Source of the DNA: Thermomicrobiales bacterium
GTDB taxonomy: Bacteria > Chloroflexota > Chloroflexia > Thermomicrobiales > UBA6265
Reading direction: 5' to 3'
Assembly (NCBI GenBank): GCA_041390825.1
Contig: JAWKPF010000005.1
Coordinates: 200,152 to 264,151 of the forward strand
Length of the DNA: 64,000 bases
The position numbers were made by a program, and so were the translations under genes. Within the stretch, counting starts at the first letter, position 1; each line of letters begins with the position of its first letter. Positions 45,045 through 54,858 of the stretch are shown piece by piece. Below the pieces are notes generated by a model. It searched no databases, was not told the origin of the DNA, and saw nothing but the letters and a program-made list of their open reading frames with translations.

Positions 45045-46457
45045 ATGAGCACCACCGTCGAACGAGCCGCATCCATGGAGAAGATCGTCGCTCTGTGCAA
45101 GCGGCGAGGATTTGTCTATCCCGGATCGGATATCTACGGCGGTCTGGCCAACACCTGGGACTACGGTCCGCTTGGTGTCGAGCTGAAGAACAACATCAAG
45201 CAGCTGTGGTGGAAGACCTTCGTTCATCGGCGCAGGGATATCGTCGGGCTCGATGCTGGCATCCTGATGCATCCACGCGTATGGGAGGCATCGGGCCATG
45301 TCGTCAACTTCAACGATCCGTTGGTCGACTGCAAGACATGCAAGGCTCGGTTTCGGGCCGACCACCTGATCGAGGAGAAGCTGGGCAAGGAAGCCGCCGG
45401 CCTGACCCCCGATGAGATGAGCGCGGTCATTCGGGAGGCGAACCCAACCTGCCCGAAATGCGGAAATCGCACCCTGACCGACGCTCGCCAGTTCAACATG
45501 ATGTTCAAGACCACGATCGGGCCAGTGTCGGAAACCGGTGTCGAGGTCTATCTGCGCCCGGAGACGGCGCAGGCGATGTTCGTCCAGTTCAAGAACATCG
45601 TTGCCACCTCACGGGTGAAACTGCCGTTTGGCGTGGCGCAGATCGGGAAATCGTTCCGGAACGAAATCACCCCGGGCAACTTCATCTTCCGCGACATCGA
45701 GTTCGAACAGATGGAGATCGAATATTTCGTTCGGCCAGAGACTGCTGGAGATGCATTCGAGCAGTGGATCGATGCAATGAAGGCGTGGGTGACCGCGCTC
45801 GGGCTGACCGACGAGTTCGTCCGCATTCGCGAGCACGAGCAAGCCGAACTCTCGCACTACTCCGATCGGACGATCGACTTCGAGTATCAGTTCCCCGGTC
45901 CCATGGGCTGGAAGGAGCTCTATGGGCTGGCCAATCGGACGGACTTCGACTTGCGCCAGCATCAGGAGTTCAGCGGAGAAGACCTCTCCTGGTTCGATCA
46001 GGAGTCCGGCACCCGTTTTTTGCCATACGTGATCGAACCAACCTTTGGGGTGGATCGCACGATCCTGGTCGTGTTGCTGGATGCCTACGACGAGGAATCG
46101 ACGGTCGATGTGAACGGGAAACCGGACACCCGAATCGTGCTGCGTCTCGATCCCAAGGTGGCGCCGTACAAAGCCGCGATCTTGCCGTTGATGAAGAAGC
46201 CGGAGCTCACTGAGATTGCGCGCGACATCTTCGATCGGTTGCAGGGGGAGACAGGTTTCCTCGTCGACTACGATGAAACCGGCAATATCGGCAAGCGCTA
46301 TCGCCGACAGGACGAAATTGGCACGCCGTTCTGCGTCACGGTCGACCCCGATTCGCTCGAGGATCGGAAGGTCACCGTGCGCGACCGCGATACGACCGAA
46401 CAAGAGCGGATTTCGATTGGCGATGTCGTGAGTTGGGTGGCTGACAAGGTCCAATAG
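45045..46457 (+). CDS. glyS: Glycyl-tRNA synthetase (dimeric alpha2 type)
   Basis: A 470-residue class II synthetase of the eukaryotic/archaeal-like alpha2 type. Motif 1 region IVGLDAGILMHPRVWEASGHVVNFNDP, CxxC zinc pairs in CKTCKARF and CPKCGNRTL, motif 2 IGKSFRNEITPGNFIFRDIEFEQME, motif 3 EPTFGVDRTILVVLLDA, and the C-terminal anticodon-binding domain with APYKAAILPL. AGGAG lies four bases before ATG 45045, setting the start. It is essential for translation. Confidence 0.96.
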   Translation: MSTTVERAASMEKIVALCKRRGFVYPGSDIYGGLANTWDYGPLGVELKNNIKQLWWKTFVHRRRDIVGLDAGILMHPRVWEASGHVVNFNDPLVDCKTCKARFRADHLIEEKLGKEAAGLTPDEMSAVIREANPTCPKCGNRTLTDARQFNMMFKTTIGPVSETGVEVYLRPETAQAMFVQFKNIVATSRVKLPFGVAQIGKSFRNEITPGNFIFRDIEFEQMEIEYFVRPETAGDAFEQWIDAMKAWVTALGLTDEFVRIREHEQAELSHYSDRTIDFEYQFPGPMGWKELYGLANRTDFDLRQHQEFSGEDLSWFDQESGTRFLPYVIEPTFGVDRTILVVLLDAYDEESTVDVNGKPDTRIVLRLDPKVAPYKAAILPLMKKPELTEIARDIFDRLQGETGFLVDYDETGNIGKRYRRQDEIGTPFCVTVDPDSLEDRKVTVRDRDTTEQERISIGDVVSWVADKVQ

Positions 46458-46562
46458 ACATCAGGGAATTCCCAGATTTGGGTGGTATCATCGCCGGACT
46501 TGACACCCATCCGGCCAGGCGTGGCCAGCGCCAGGCCGGTTTTCTTGGAGAGCAGATCACGA

Positions 46563-47318
46563 ATGGCATCAAGCGGCAAGAAGTCGAACAAGTCGACCAG
46601 CTCGAAGTCGACGACCAGCAATACGCCGAAGAAGACCGAGTCGATACAGGAAGAGGCGCACCATCCAGGCGCCAATCAGCAGCATGAGATTCCCGCGACG
46701 CGGGGAGAGCGGCGCCGCGCGCAATTCGAGCAGAAGCGGATCGATCGCAAATCTGCTCCAGCCAAGCAGCAGCGCGAGCAGAAACTGCTCAAGCTGGGTG
46801 GAATCGTGTTGGCGCTGCTCGTGCTCTTTGGCATCGGCTACGGTGTCTACAACTGGATCACCACACGTGACGAGAATCGGTTGCCGGAGGGTGTTGCTGT
46901 CTACAACTACACTGGCGGCGATCACTCGGACGGCGAAGTTGCCTACACCGAGTCCCCACCAGTCGGCGGGACGCACAACCCGGTCTGGCAGACGTGCCAG
47001 TTCTATGACGGCAAAGTCGCGAACGAGAATGTGGTCCATTCGCTCGAACACGGCGCAGTCTGGATCACCTACACGTCCGATATCTCTGAATCCGACAAGG
47101 AGAAGCTGGAGAGCTGGACGGATGATCGGTCGTATCTGATTGTCAGCGAGTACGACGATCAGGAATCGCCGTTCGTCTTCACCGCGTGGAACAACCAGTT
47201 GGCGTTGGATTCACTCAGCGATGTCCGCGCCACGCAGTTCATGAACTACTTCATCCAGGGACCCCAAACACCGGAACGGGGCGCCTCGTGCACCGGCATC
47301 GATACGATGGTCGGATAG
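46563..47318 (+). CDS. DUF3105 membrane-anchored protein
   Basis: A 251-residue protein. Residues 1-80 are a Lys/Ser-rich cytoplasmic tail, then comes one transmembrane helix (LKLGGIVLALLVLFGIGYGVYNWI), and the extracytoplasmic DUF3105 domain shows YTESPPVGGTHNPVWQTCQFYDG and NVVHSLEHGAVWITY. The conserved His residues suggest metal binding. ATG at 46563 follows GGAGAG at some distance. Function unknown. Confidence 0.85.
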   Translation: MASSGKKSNKSTSSKSTTSNTPKKTESIQEEAHHPGANQQHEIPATRGERRRAQFEQKRIDRKSAPAKQQREQKLLKLGGIVLALLVLFGIGYGVYNWITTRDENRLPEGVAVYNYTGGDHSDGEVAYTESPPVGGTHNPVWQTCQFYDGKVANENVVHSLEHGAVWITYTSDISESDKEKLESWTDDRSYLIVSEYDDQESPFVFTAWNNQLALDSLSDVRATQFMNYFIQGPQTPERGASCTGIDTMVG

Positions 47319-47348
47319 GCTGCACTCACTCTCGATCGGACCGCTGGC

Positions 47349-48326
47349 TCACGGAAGTGAGACCAGCGGTTCGTTGTTTTCGGCAGTGGAGTATGTGGCC
47401 CTTGGTTCGGCGACCTTGGCGAGTCCATCGCGTTCCAGATCGCGCACCAGACCGATCAGCCATTCGGAGTGTTCGGCTGCATAGTCATCCCGGACCAGAG
47501 CCCCCAGCGTGCTGAGGGGGACTTCTCCACCGTCCGCGGCTCGCAGACTATCGACGATGCGGCCGCGAAAATAGCGATTCGACCCGGCAAAGGGTTCTTC
47601 GTGCTTCTTGCGGACGCCAATCGGAAGAGCGGCGATGACACTTTGAATCGCCGGGAATGCGGCGCATTGCGTTTGCAGTGGACAGACGATGCACGCGGGT
47701 CTGCGAGCCGTGCATTGCAACGCGCCAAACTCGATGAGCGCCTGATTCCAGCGCCAGGCATCGTCCGGCGGCAGTAGCTGCCTCGCATATTCGAGCAGCT
47801 CGCGGTCTGTTGCTGTCGGGTGCGGCAGATCCGCACCGACGACGAGGCGATGGAGCACACGCTTCATGTTCGTGTCGAGAAAGACCGCCGGCTGCTCGAA
47901 TGCAAAGCAGACGATCGCTCCGGCAGTGTAGGGACCAATGCCGGGCAGCTTCACCAACTCGTCCGGAGAGCTCGGAAAGACGCCTGCGAATTGCTCCATC
48001 ACAGCCTGGGCGGTGCGCTGGAGGTTGACCGCTCGCCGGTTGTATCCCAATCCTTTCCAGAGCGTGATGACGACGGATGGGGGCGTGTCCGCCAGCGCCT
48101 GAACCGAAGGGAGGATTGCGAGGAACTCCTCGTAGTAGGGAATGACGCGGTCGACCTGCGTCTGCTGCAGCATGACCTCAGAAACCAGGATGCGATAGGG
48201 ATCGCGTGTGCGGCGCCACGGCAGATCACGCTTGTTCGTCTCGAACCAGTCGAGGAGCGCGTTGCGAATGGCGGCAACGCGCTCCGGTTGCAGGATGCGT
48301 TCTGGTCGGTCGATTGGCTCCGAAAT
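47349..48326 (-). CDS. mutY: A/G-specific adenine glycosylase MutY, ATT start
   Basis: MutY removes adenine mispaired with 8-oxoguanine. The conserved N-terminus, including KRDLPWRRTRDPYRILVSEV with the catalytic Glu just before MLQQTQVDRV, lies upstream of the first ATG at 48173 and is open back into the dsbA-like gene without any ATG, GTG or TTG. The best start is ATT at 48326, with GGAG eight bases upstream and 5 bp past the previous stop. That gives 325 residues with HhH-GPD (LPGIGPYTAGAI), catalytic Asp in FLDTNMKRV, and the 4Fe4S cysteines CTARRPACIVCPLQTQC. The C-terminal MutT-like domain is reduced. Confidence 0.85.
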   Translation of the reverse strand: MSEPIDRPERILQPERVAAIRNALLDWFETNKRDLPWRRTRDPYRILVSEVMLQQTQVDRVIPYYEEFLAILPSVQALADTPPSVVITLWKGLGYNRRAVNLQRTAQAVMEQFAGVFPSSPDELVKLPGIGPYTAGAIVCFAFEQPAVFLDTNMKRVLHRLVVGADLPHPTATDRELLEYARQLLPPDDAWRWNQALIEFGALQCTARRPACIVCPLQTQCAAFPAIQSVIAALPIGVRKKHEEPFAGSNRYFRGRIVDSLRAADGGEVPLSTLGALVRDDYAAEHSEWLIGLVRDLERDGLAKVAEPRATYSTAENNEPLVSLP

Positions 48327-48331
48327 CGGTG

Positions 48332-48949
48332 CTACTCCGGTTTGTACGGCCGTTTGATCTCGTGGACATACGGCCGGCCTACGACCGTGGCGACGAAATC
48401 GTTCCAGACCGTGACAGCGTCTTCTTCCGGCGCTTTCGGACGCATCTTCATGTAGGCGGCTTCGCCTCCGGGGAAGACAAACGTCGGGGTGCCAAAGACA
48501 CCATGCTGAGCGCGGGCCGTTTCATAGTCGTTGCCAATGTTGGCTAGCAGCGATCGGTCGGCCAGCGCGCGCTCGAATGCGTCCATGTCGAGACCGGCGG
48601 TCCGTGCCGCATCGATCACCACGTTCTTGCGTCCAATGTTCTGATCCTCGACGTGACGCGCTTCGAGGATGGAGTAGTGGTAGTTGATGAAATGGTCGGG
48701 ACCCTGGAGTTTGGCAGCTTCGGCGCCGCGAAGTGCAGAAAACCCGCGGCTGACATAGTTGTCGGCCTGTTCCCATACCTTCCATTCCGGCCCTTCGGCG
48801 GAGTTGACCTGTTCCAACGGGAATGAACGCCAAACGAACTCGATCTCGTCACCGAGGGCAGTCTTCACATCGCGCACCCAAAGGGCTCCAGCGTAGACAT
48901 ACGGGCAGACATAATCGTAGTAGACCTCGACAACGAGGGGGTGCGACAC
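48332..48949 (-). CDS. DsbA-family (FrnE/2-hydroxychromene isomerase-like) oxidoreductase
   Basis: A 205-residue thioredoxin-fold protein with an inserted helical domain. Start VEVYYDYVCPYVYAG has one Cys (CPYV rather than CxxC). It continues with the FVWRSFPLEQ strand and ends GVFGTPTFVFPGG, the cis-Pro loop. Typical of FrnE/HCCA-isomerase-like DsbA relatives. The GTG at 48949 is preferred because GGAGG is six bases upstream; a TTG 12 bases earlier overlaps that site. It leads directly into mutY. Confidence 0.85.
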   Translation of the reverse strand: MSHPLVVEVYYDYVCPYVYAGALWVRDVKTALGDEIEFVWRSFPLEQVNSAEGPEWKVWEQADNYVSRGFSALRGAEAAKLQGPDHFINYHYSILEARHVEDQNIGRKNVVIDAARTAGLDMDAFERALADRSLLANIGNDYETARAQHGVFGTPTFVFPGGEAAYMKMRPKAPEEDAVTVWNDFVATVVGRPYVHEIKRPYKPE

Positions 48950-49014
48950 GATTTCCTCCAACTTGTGGCTGTTGCAGTATCAGCGGCTTACGTTTCGTAG
49001 CCGTGGCGTAAGTA

Positions 49015-49614
49015 TCACCCGACGACCCGGGACGCGCCCGACCGCATCCACGCTGCGCCAACTTGCGCGCGCAGCTCGTCGAGTGTCCCGTCGTTCGCGA
49101 TGACGATATCGGCCCTGGCGAGTTTCTCGCCCAATGGCGGCTGGGACGCGATACGCCGATTGGCTTCCTCTTGCGACAGGCCACGTGTCGCCACCAGGCG
49201 CTCACGTTGCCGTGCGGGATCGCACATGACCACCCAGATCTCATCACACTGGTCTCCAAGACCGCTTTCGATGAGCTTGACGCCCTCGGTGGCGACGACC
49301 GGGGTGGGGCCAGATCGATGCGTCGCAGGACCTCGTCGACAACGGCCGGGTGTGAGGTGATCGAGACGGTACAGGGCCTCGGGGTCAGAGAAGACGATGT
49401 CGCCCAGCGCTCGGTTCAGCGAGCCGTCGTCATTTGCGATCTCGTTGCCGAAGACATCGGACAGCTGCTGGACCAGCGGAGAGCTGTAGGACTGGCCGAT
49501 CGCGATAGACGAGATCGCCATCGATGATCGTTGCACCAGATCGCGCAGCATGGACATGACTGCGCTCTTGCCGCACGCAATGTTGCCGGTGACGCCGATC
49601 AGATACGGCCGCAC
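49015..49614 (-). CDS. coaE: Dephospho-CoA kinase CoaE (compensating frameshifts)
   Basis: Last enzyme of CoA synthesis, ATP-dependent. P-loop GVTGNIACGKSAV at residues 7-19, EGVKLIESGL and CDPARQRERLVATRGLSQEEA are typical. Two internal stretches make sense only in another frame. Around residues 25-38 the +1 frame reads ATIIDGDLVYRD, the family's Asp motif. Around 89-103 the shifted frame reads PAVVDEVLRRIDLA. Each pair of shifts compensates, so the frame stays open. The most likely cause is sequence error. Start GTG 49614 overlaps the ABC-F stop region. Confidence 0.82.
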   Translation of the reverse strand: MRPYLIGVTGNIACGKSAVMSMLRDLVQRSSMAISSIAIGQSYSSPLVQQLSDVFGNEIANDDGSLNRALGDIVFSDPEALYRLDHLTPGRCRRGPATHRSGPTPVVATEGVKLIESGLGDQCDEIWVVMCDPARQRERLVATRGLSQEEANRRIASQPPLGEKLARADIVIANDGTLDELRAQVGAAWMRSGASRVVG

Positions 49615-51542
49615 AGCGAAACAGCCGCCTCTTCCATCATCTCCTGCAGTTCAGCGCTGGCGGCTTCCCATGCCTCGTAGGCCAACTCCAGCTGCTCCTG
49701 CGCCGTGCTCGAAGCGCCCGCTCAGGTCGGCCATCTTCTCGAAATCCTGATCGACCTCGGCAATGGTGAGCGCATCGCTGATTTCGTTGAGCTTGCTTTC
49801 GAGCCGAAATCTCCCGCCCCGCATGCGCGACGGCTTTGCGCACTGCGCTCTCAGAACGATTGTCTCGGGAGTGGTTGGGACCGGCTTCGGCGCCAGCTTG
49901 ACCGCCCTGGCCTGCGGAGGCGCAGCGGCGTTTGCAGCTTTCTTGCGTTGATAGTCGGAATAGTTGCCGAGCGACTGGACGACAGCCTGTCCCACCACCC
50001 AGAGTTTGCGGCCAGTTTGTCGATGAAATAGTGGTCATGCGAAACAAAGAGGAGCGTTCCGGAAACCGGACAGCATCTCTTCCATATCTGCGCGCCGGAG
50101 ACATCGAGGTGATTGGTCGGCTCGTCGAGCACGAGGAAGTTCGCTCGCTTCAGGAGCAAGAGTCCAAGCGCCAAGCGGAACGTCGCCGCCAGAAAGCGCT
50201 CAATTGGCTTGAATACATCGTCGTCGGAAAAGAGAAACCGGCCCAGAAAGGTGCGCGATTCCCTGCCCATCGGTTGCGCATCGAGAACGACCGACAAGGG
50301 TGTACCGAGAGCGGCAACCGCTCATGCGATTGCGCGTAGTAGCCAACCTGGACGTTGGTGCCGAACTCGAAGTGCCCCTTGAGCACGGGAATATCGCCCG
50401 CGAGGGTGCGGAGAAGGGTGGTCTTGCCTCCACCGTTCGGACCGATGAGGCCGACGCGAACTTCCTGCTCGATCAGCAGTTCGGGTGTGCGCACCAGGAT
50501 GTCCTGCTCGTCGAGATTCCCGCGCAGCTTGTTGGCATAGCCAACCGTGAGCTTCGGGACGTCCGCAGGACGGTTTCGCCGCTCCTGGTCACCGGGGAAA
50601 TGTTGATGTTGAGTTCCTGATGCTCGCGTGGACGCTCGATGCGTTCGAGCCGGTCGAGTCGCGCCCTGCCGGCCGCGGGCTTCCCGGGGAGCGCTGTCCG
50701 GCCCGAAATCGGCGCGGATAAACTCCTCGGTCTTCTCGATGAACTCTTGCTGCTCCTCGTACTCCTTCAATGCCGAGCTCCGCCTCGCGGAGTTTCAGGT
50801 AGCCGGCGTACGGAGCGGGATGTCCTCGACACGGCCGAAGGAGAGATCGAGCGTGCGGTGGTGACCTTGTCGAGAAAATAGCGGTCGTGCGAAACAATCA
50901 GGCAGGCGCCGCCCCAACTTCGCAGGAAGTCTTCGAGCCAGTCGAGCATCGCAAGATCGAGATGGTTGGTCGGCTCATCGAGCAACAGCAGATCCGGGTC
51001 CGCCAGAAGCGCCTTGGCCAGCGCGACACGGGTTTTCTGTCCGCCGCTGAGCTGTTTGACTGGCTGAATGAACTGCTCCTCCTCGAACCCGAGTCCGGAG
51101 AGAACTTCCTCGGTGCGATGCTCCATCTCGAAACCACTCATGGGGCCCTGAAACGTTGCTGAAGCTGGGCATACTCATCGATGAGCGCATCGAACGAATC
51201 GCCGTCGACGACGCCCATGAGGTGCTCGAGCTGCGCATCCTATCGGCCGCGGCCATGACGGGAGCGAAGGCTTCCTGCGCTTCTCGAGTGACGGTGCGGT
51301 CGGAATCGAATCGCGCTTCCTGCGGCAGATAGGTGATCACCGCCGTCGGACTTGACGACGACGCCTGCTCTGCTCTTCGATGCCGGCGATGATGCGCAGC
51401 ACGGTCGATTTGCCAGCGCTGTTGACGCCGACCAGAAGGACGTTCGCGCTCGGCAACCTGAAACGAAAATACCGGAGAAGATTTGCTCGCTTCCGAATCG
51501 CTTTCCGTTGCCGCACAGAAAGAATGGTCGGATTAGGGGCAT
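49599..51542 (-). pseudogene. ABC-F ATPase, frameshifted
   Basis: A complete ABC-F protein (translation factor or ribosome-protection type) can be traced across several frames. Seen in order: start MPLIRP and RFGSEQIFSG, then VNSAGKSTVLRIIAGIEEQ (Walker A 1), ITYLPQEARFDSDRTVTREAQE, KQLSGGQKTRVALAKALLADPDLLLLDEPTNHLDL with SHDRYFLDK, the second Walker A region near 50430-50400, a second LDEPTNHLD with SHDHYFIDKL, and a helical C-terminus ending at 49599. At least seven one-base shifts interrupt it. Every domain is present, so it was probably a functional gene misread in the consensus. Subfamily is undecided. Confidence 0.8.
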
Positions 51543-51704
51543 TGCGCTTACCTGGACAGACGAATATCGGTCGTCTCATGCGAGCCGATCAGCCGGAAAG
51601 TATACAAATGCGCGCTCGCGCACCCGGGTGGCTTGTGCGCATCGAGCGGGCATCCCTACACTCACGCGCGGCGGATGACCCATTAACGCGACCAAGGACG
51701 AACA

Positions 51705-53008
51705 ATGCTCTGGCCAGAAGGAACCTGATCGCGGCGCCAGAGGCGAACTGGCGATCGGCGGCGTCTCGACCGTTGCGCTCGCTGAAATGTATGGAACTCC
51801 CTCTACGTCTTCGATGAGGCGAGCATCGGTGACTGGCGCGGACAGCCGTGGCCGCCGCGCTGTCGGGTGGCCCGGGGAGCCGGGCGGTGTCGCTTCGAAA
51901 GCGCTGGAGCTGCCTGCGATCCTGACCATCCTGGCGGGAAGAAGGGCTGGGCATCGATGTCGTCTCCGGGGAGAACTGCCCGTTGCGCTTCTCGGAGCGG
52001 GGTCGATCCGAGCGTCATCACATTTCACGGCAACAACAAGAGCCGCCAGGAACTGGCGGAGGCAATCGACGCCGGGATCGAGCTGATCGCCGTCGACAAC
52101 TTGCATGAACTCGATCTGCTTGCCGAGTTGACACAGGGGCGTGACACACCCGTTCCGGTGATGCTCAGGGTCAACCCCGGCATCGACGCATACCCACGAC
52201 AAGATCGCCACCGGAGTGCTCGATTCGAAGTTCGGCTTCCCCTCTGGAACGGTGACGCAGCAGAAGCGGTCGTACGCGCTGATCGAGATTCCGGGAATCA
52301 CGCTCAAGGGATTCCATTGCCACCTTTGGATCTCAGCTCTTCGACGAACACGTTGCGGAGCTGGCAATCGAGAAGATCATCGCCTCTGCAGCAGAGATGC
52401 GGGCTGTACACGGAATCGAGGTGGAAGTTGTCTCACCCGGCGGGGATTGGGCATTTCATACCTGGAGGGAATGCCGGAGATGGACATTGCCGAATGGATG
52501 GGCGCGACTGCCGACGCGGCTCGAGCGCAGTTGCGCGCATGCGAAACTGGCCGCAGCTTACTGCTCGTGTTCGAGCCGGGCCGTTGGATAGTCGGTCCAG
52601 CGGGAGTGGCGCTCTACAGTCGGGTCGCGGAGATGCATCGACGGCGATGTCCGGCACCTATGTCTCGGTGGACGGCGGAATGGCGGACAATATTCGCCCT
52701 CTCTACGATGCGGAATACACGGCCGAACTGGCCAACCGAAACGGCGAGGGACGGAAACAGTCACGATCGCTGGGAAATACTGCGAATCGGGCGACGTGCT
52801 GGTTCGCGACATCGCGCTTCCTCGCCTGGAAGCGGCGATTTGCTGGCCATTCCAGGCAGGCGCCTTATTGCATTCCTATGGCGAGCAATTACAATCTCGC
52901 GCTCAAGCCTGCGGTCGTGCTCGTCTCTGAGGGAAAGGCGACGCTGATACGACGGCGGAGACCTATGCCGATTCGCTCGCGCTCGACATGGTTGCCGTCG
53001 GCGCCTGA
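51705..53008 (+). pseudogene. lysA: Diaminopimelate decarboxylase LysA, frameshifted
   Basis: The last step of lysine synthesis, a PLP fold-III enzyme. Pieces in different frames: start MLWPEG with AAGGA seven bases upstream, then GELAIGGVSTVALAEMYGT, then VFDEAS, ITFHGNNKSRQELAEAIDAGIELIAVDNLHELDLLAE, VMLRVNPGID, a VLDSKFGFPSG stretch, the IEVEVVSPGG glycine-rich region, YVSVDGGMADNIRPLYDAEY and the C-terminus ETYADSLALDMVAVGA, stop at 53008. The total length is right for the family. Multiple single-base shifts break it; the catalytic parts are all recognisable, so error is likelier than decay. Confidence 0.82.
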
Positions 53009-53301
53009 TCTGACCGATGTCACAGATTTGCACGGACTGACGTTTGGTAGTAGCGTTGGGCATCCCCTGACCGACGCTGGAGAAGAAGCGACCGAACCGC
53101 GCCTGAGCGCCCAGTTTCACCGAGCGACCTTCCAAGCGTCCGGAGCAATCGATGTCGAATCGCACGCCGCAAGACGACCAGTACGAAGGAGATGAGTCCA
53201 ACCAATGGCCTCGCTCTGAGGCATCGCAGCCACTTTTCAACCGATCCAGACATTAATAGTTCAGGATGGCGCCGCAATGAATGGCGGGGCGATCGAAGGT
53301 A
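53009..53301. other. Region between lysA and sigma factor, no gene assigned
   Basis: No continuous coding signal is convincing. A 33-codon frame beginning near 53152 (SNRTPQDDQYEGDE) has a plausible composition but ends early. The stretch lies in the error-prone zone, so a short gene could be hidden. Confidence 0.35.
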
Positions 53302-54754
53302 ATGGAGGCCATGATTTGAGCGAGGGATGTACTACTCGAGCTCGAGGACGGGACGGATGACGCGTTGTTCGAAGCAATCATCGAAGCCGTCGATACTGAA
53401 GCAACCACCAGCTCGTCGATCGAACCGCTTGCCGATGTCGATGCTCCAGCCGAACTGGATGATGACATCATCGAGGCGTTCGAGATCGAAATCGAACAGG
53501 TCAACTCTGACGTTGGCCCGGCGAATCTGGACGATTCCGTGCGCATGTATTTGCGGGAGATCGGCCAGGTCAAGCTGCTCGATGCCGCAAGGAGATCGAG
53601 CTGGCCTCGGCGATGGAACGCGGGCGTACCTGGCGCAGCGCCGGGCGCAGCTTACCAACGACTTTGGGGAACCTCCTGCCGCCGATGTGCTTGGGCGAGC
53701 GCTCTTCCATTCGTTCGAGCAAGGGTGGCCGCACATCGAAGGGCTCTATGCCCTTGCCTATGATGATGATCCCGGACATCGGCAAAGATCGCATGCTTGC
53801 CGTGCTTCCGCTCAGCCAGGTGCCGGAGCGAACATGTCAAGGTCATTACGGAGCAATACGAGCTTTCGCCTGGAGGAATTGGGAAGGTTCGATTCGCCAG
53901 CGGTTCGTCGAGTGGGAACTCTTCCCGTCGGTGCTGCAAAAGCGAAGTGCGCTCCGCGCCATCAATGGCCGAGCTCGGAACTCGTCGATCAGATCTTCCG
54001 CGAGCGATCGAGTCGTCTCGAGGGCGTTCGACTCGCACGATCGAATCGGGCGAACGCGCCAAGATCGCGCTGACCGTGCCAATCTCCGTTTGGTGGTTTC
54101 CGTTGCGAAACGCTATTCGCAGCGGGATGAGCATGCTCGACTTGATCCAGAAGGGAACTCTGGGTTGATTCGGGCCGTCGAGAAGTTCGACTACCACAAG
54201 GGATTCAAGTTCAGCACCTACGCCACCTGGTGGATTCGGCAGGCAATCACGCGCGCGATTGCGGATCAGGCGCGCACGATCTGCATTCCGGTGCATGGTG
54301 GAACGATCAACCGGGTGATTCGTAAGAGCCGCCAACTGCAACAGGAGCTTGGACGCGAGCCAACTGGAGGAGATCGCGAGGTAACAGATGCCGCCGGACC
54401 GTGTGCGCGATTCTCAAAATCAGCCAGGATCCGGTCTCGCTGGAAATGCCGATCGGCGAGGAAGAGGACAGCAACTCCAAGGATTTCATCGAGGACTTGA
54501 AAGCGCCTGCCCCGGCCGATATCGCCAGCAACGAGGACCTGAAGAAGCGTAACAAGGATGCGCTCGGCATCGCTCGTCGCGCGAGCGGGACGTCATCATG
54601 ATGCGTTTCGGCATGATCGACGAGCGGCCGCGCACGTTGGAAGAAGGCCGATGTTCAATGTCACTCGCGAGCGGATTCGCCAGATCGAAGCCAAGGCGCT
54701 GCGGAAGCTCCGTCACCCGAGCCGGGCAAAGACATTGAAGATTTCCTCGAGTAG
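53302..54754 (+). pseudogene. rpoD: Primary-type sigma-70 factor (RpoD-like), frameshifted
   Basis: Sigma-70 regions are spread over several frames: an acidic N-terminus (LFEAIIEAVDTEATT), region 1.2 DSVRMYLREIGQVKLLDA, then after a shift EIELASAMERG, region 2 with NLRLVVSVAKRY, LDLIQKG, GLIRAVEKFDYHKGFKFSTYATWWIRQAITRAIADQ, region 3 with INRVIRKSRQLQQELGREP, an ILKISQDPVSLEMPIGEEED segment, and region 4 MFNVTRERIRQIEAKALRKLRHP, stop at 54754. The start is uncertain: ATG 53302 is followed by an in-frame TGA. Regions 2 and 4 match group 1/2 sigma factors. Confidence 0.78.
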
Positions 54755-54858
54755 CCGGTTCGTTGGCGCCACCCGTCTGCTTCGCGGCTGTGGCCGGGCA
54801 GAGAATCGTCGCGTATGCTTGTCAGGTTCGCTCGCTTTGGGGCGAACCTGATTTTTCG

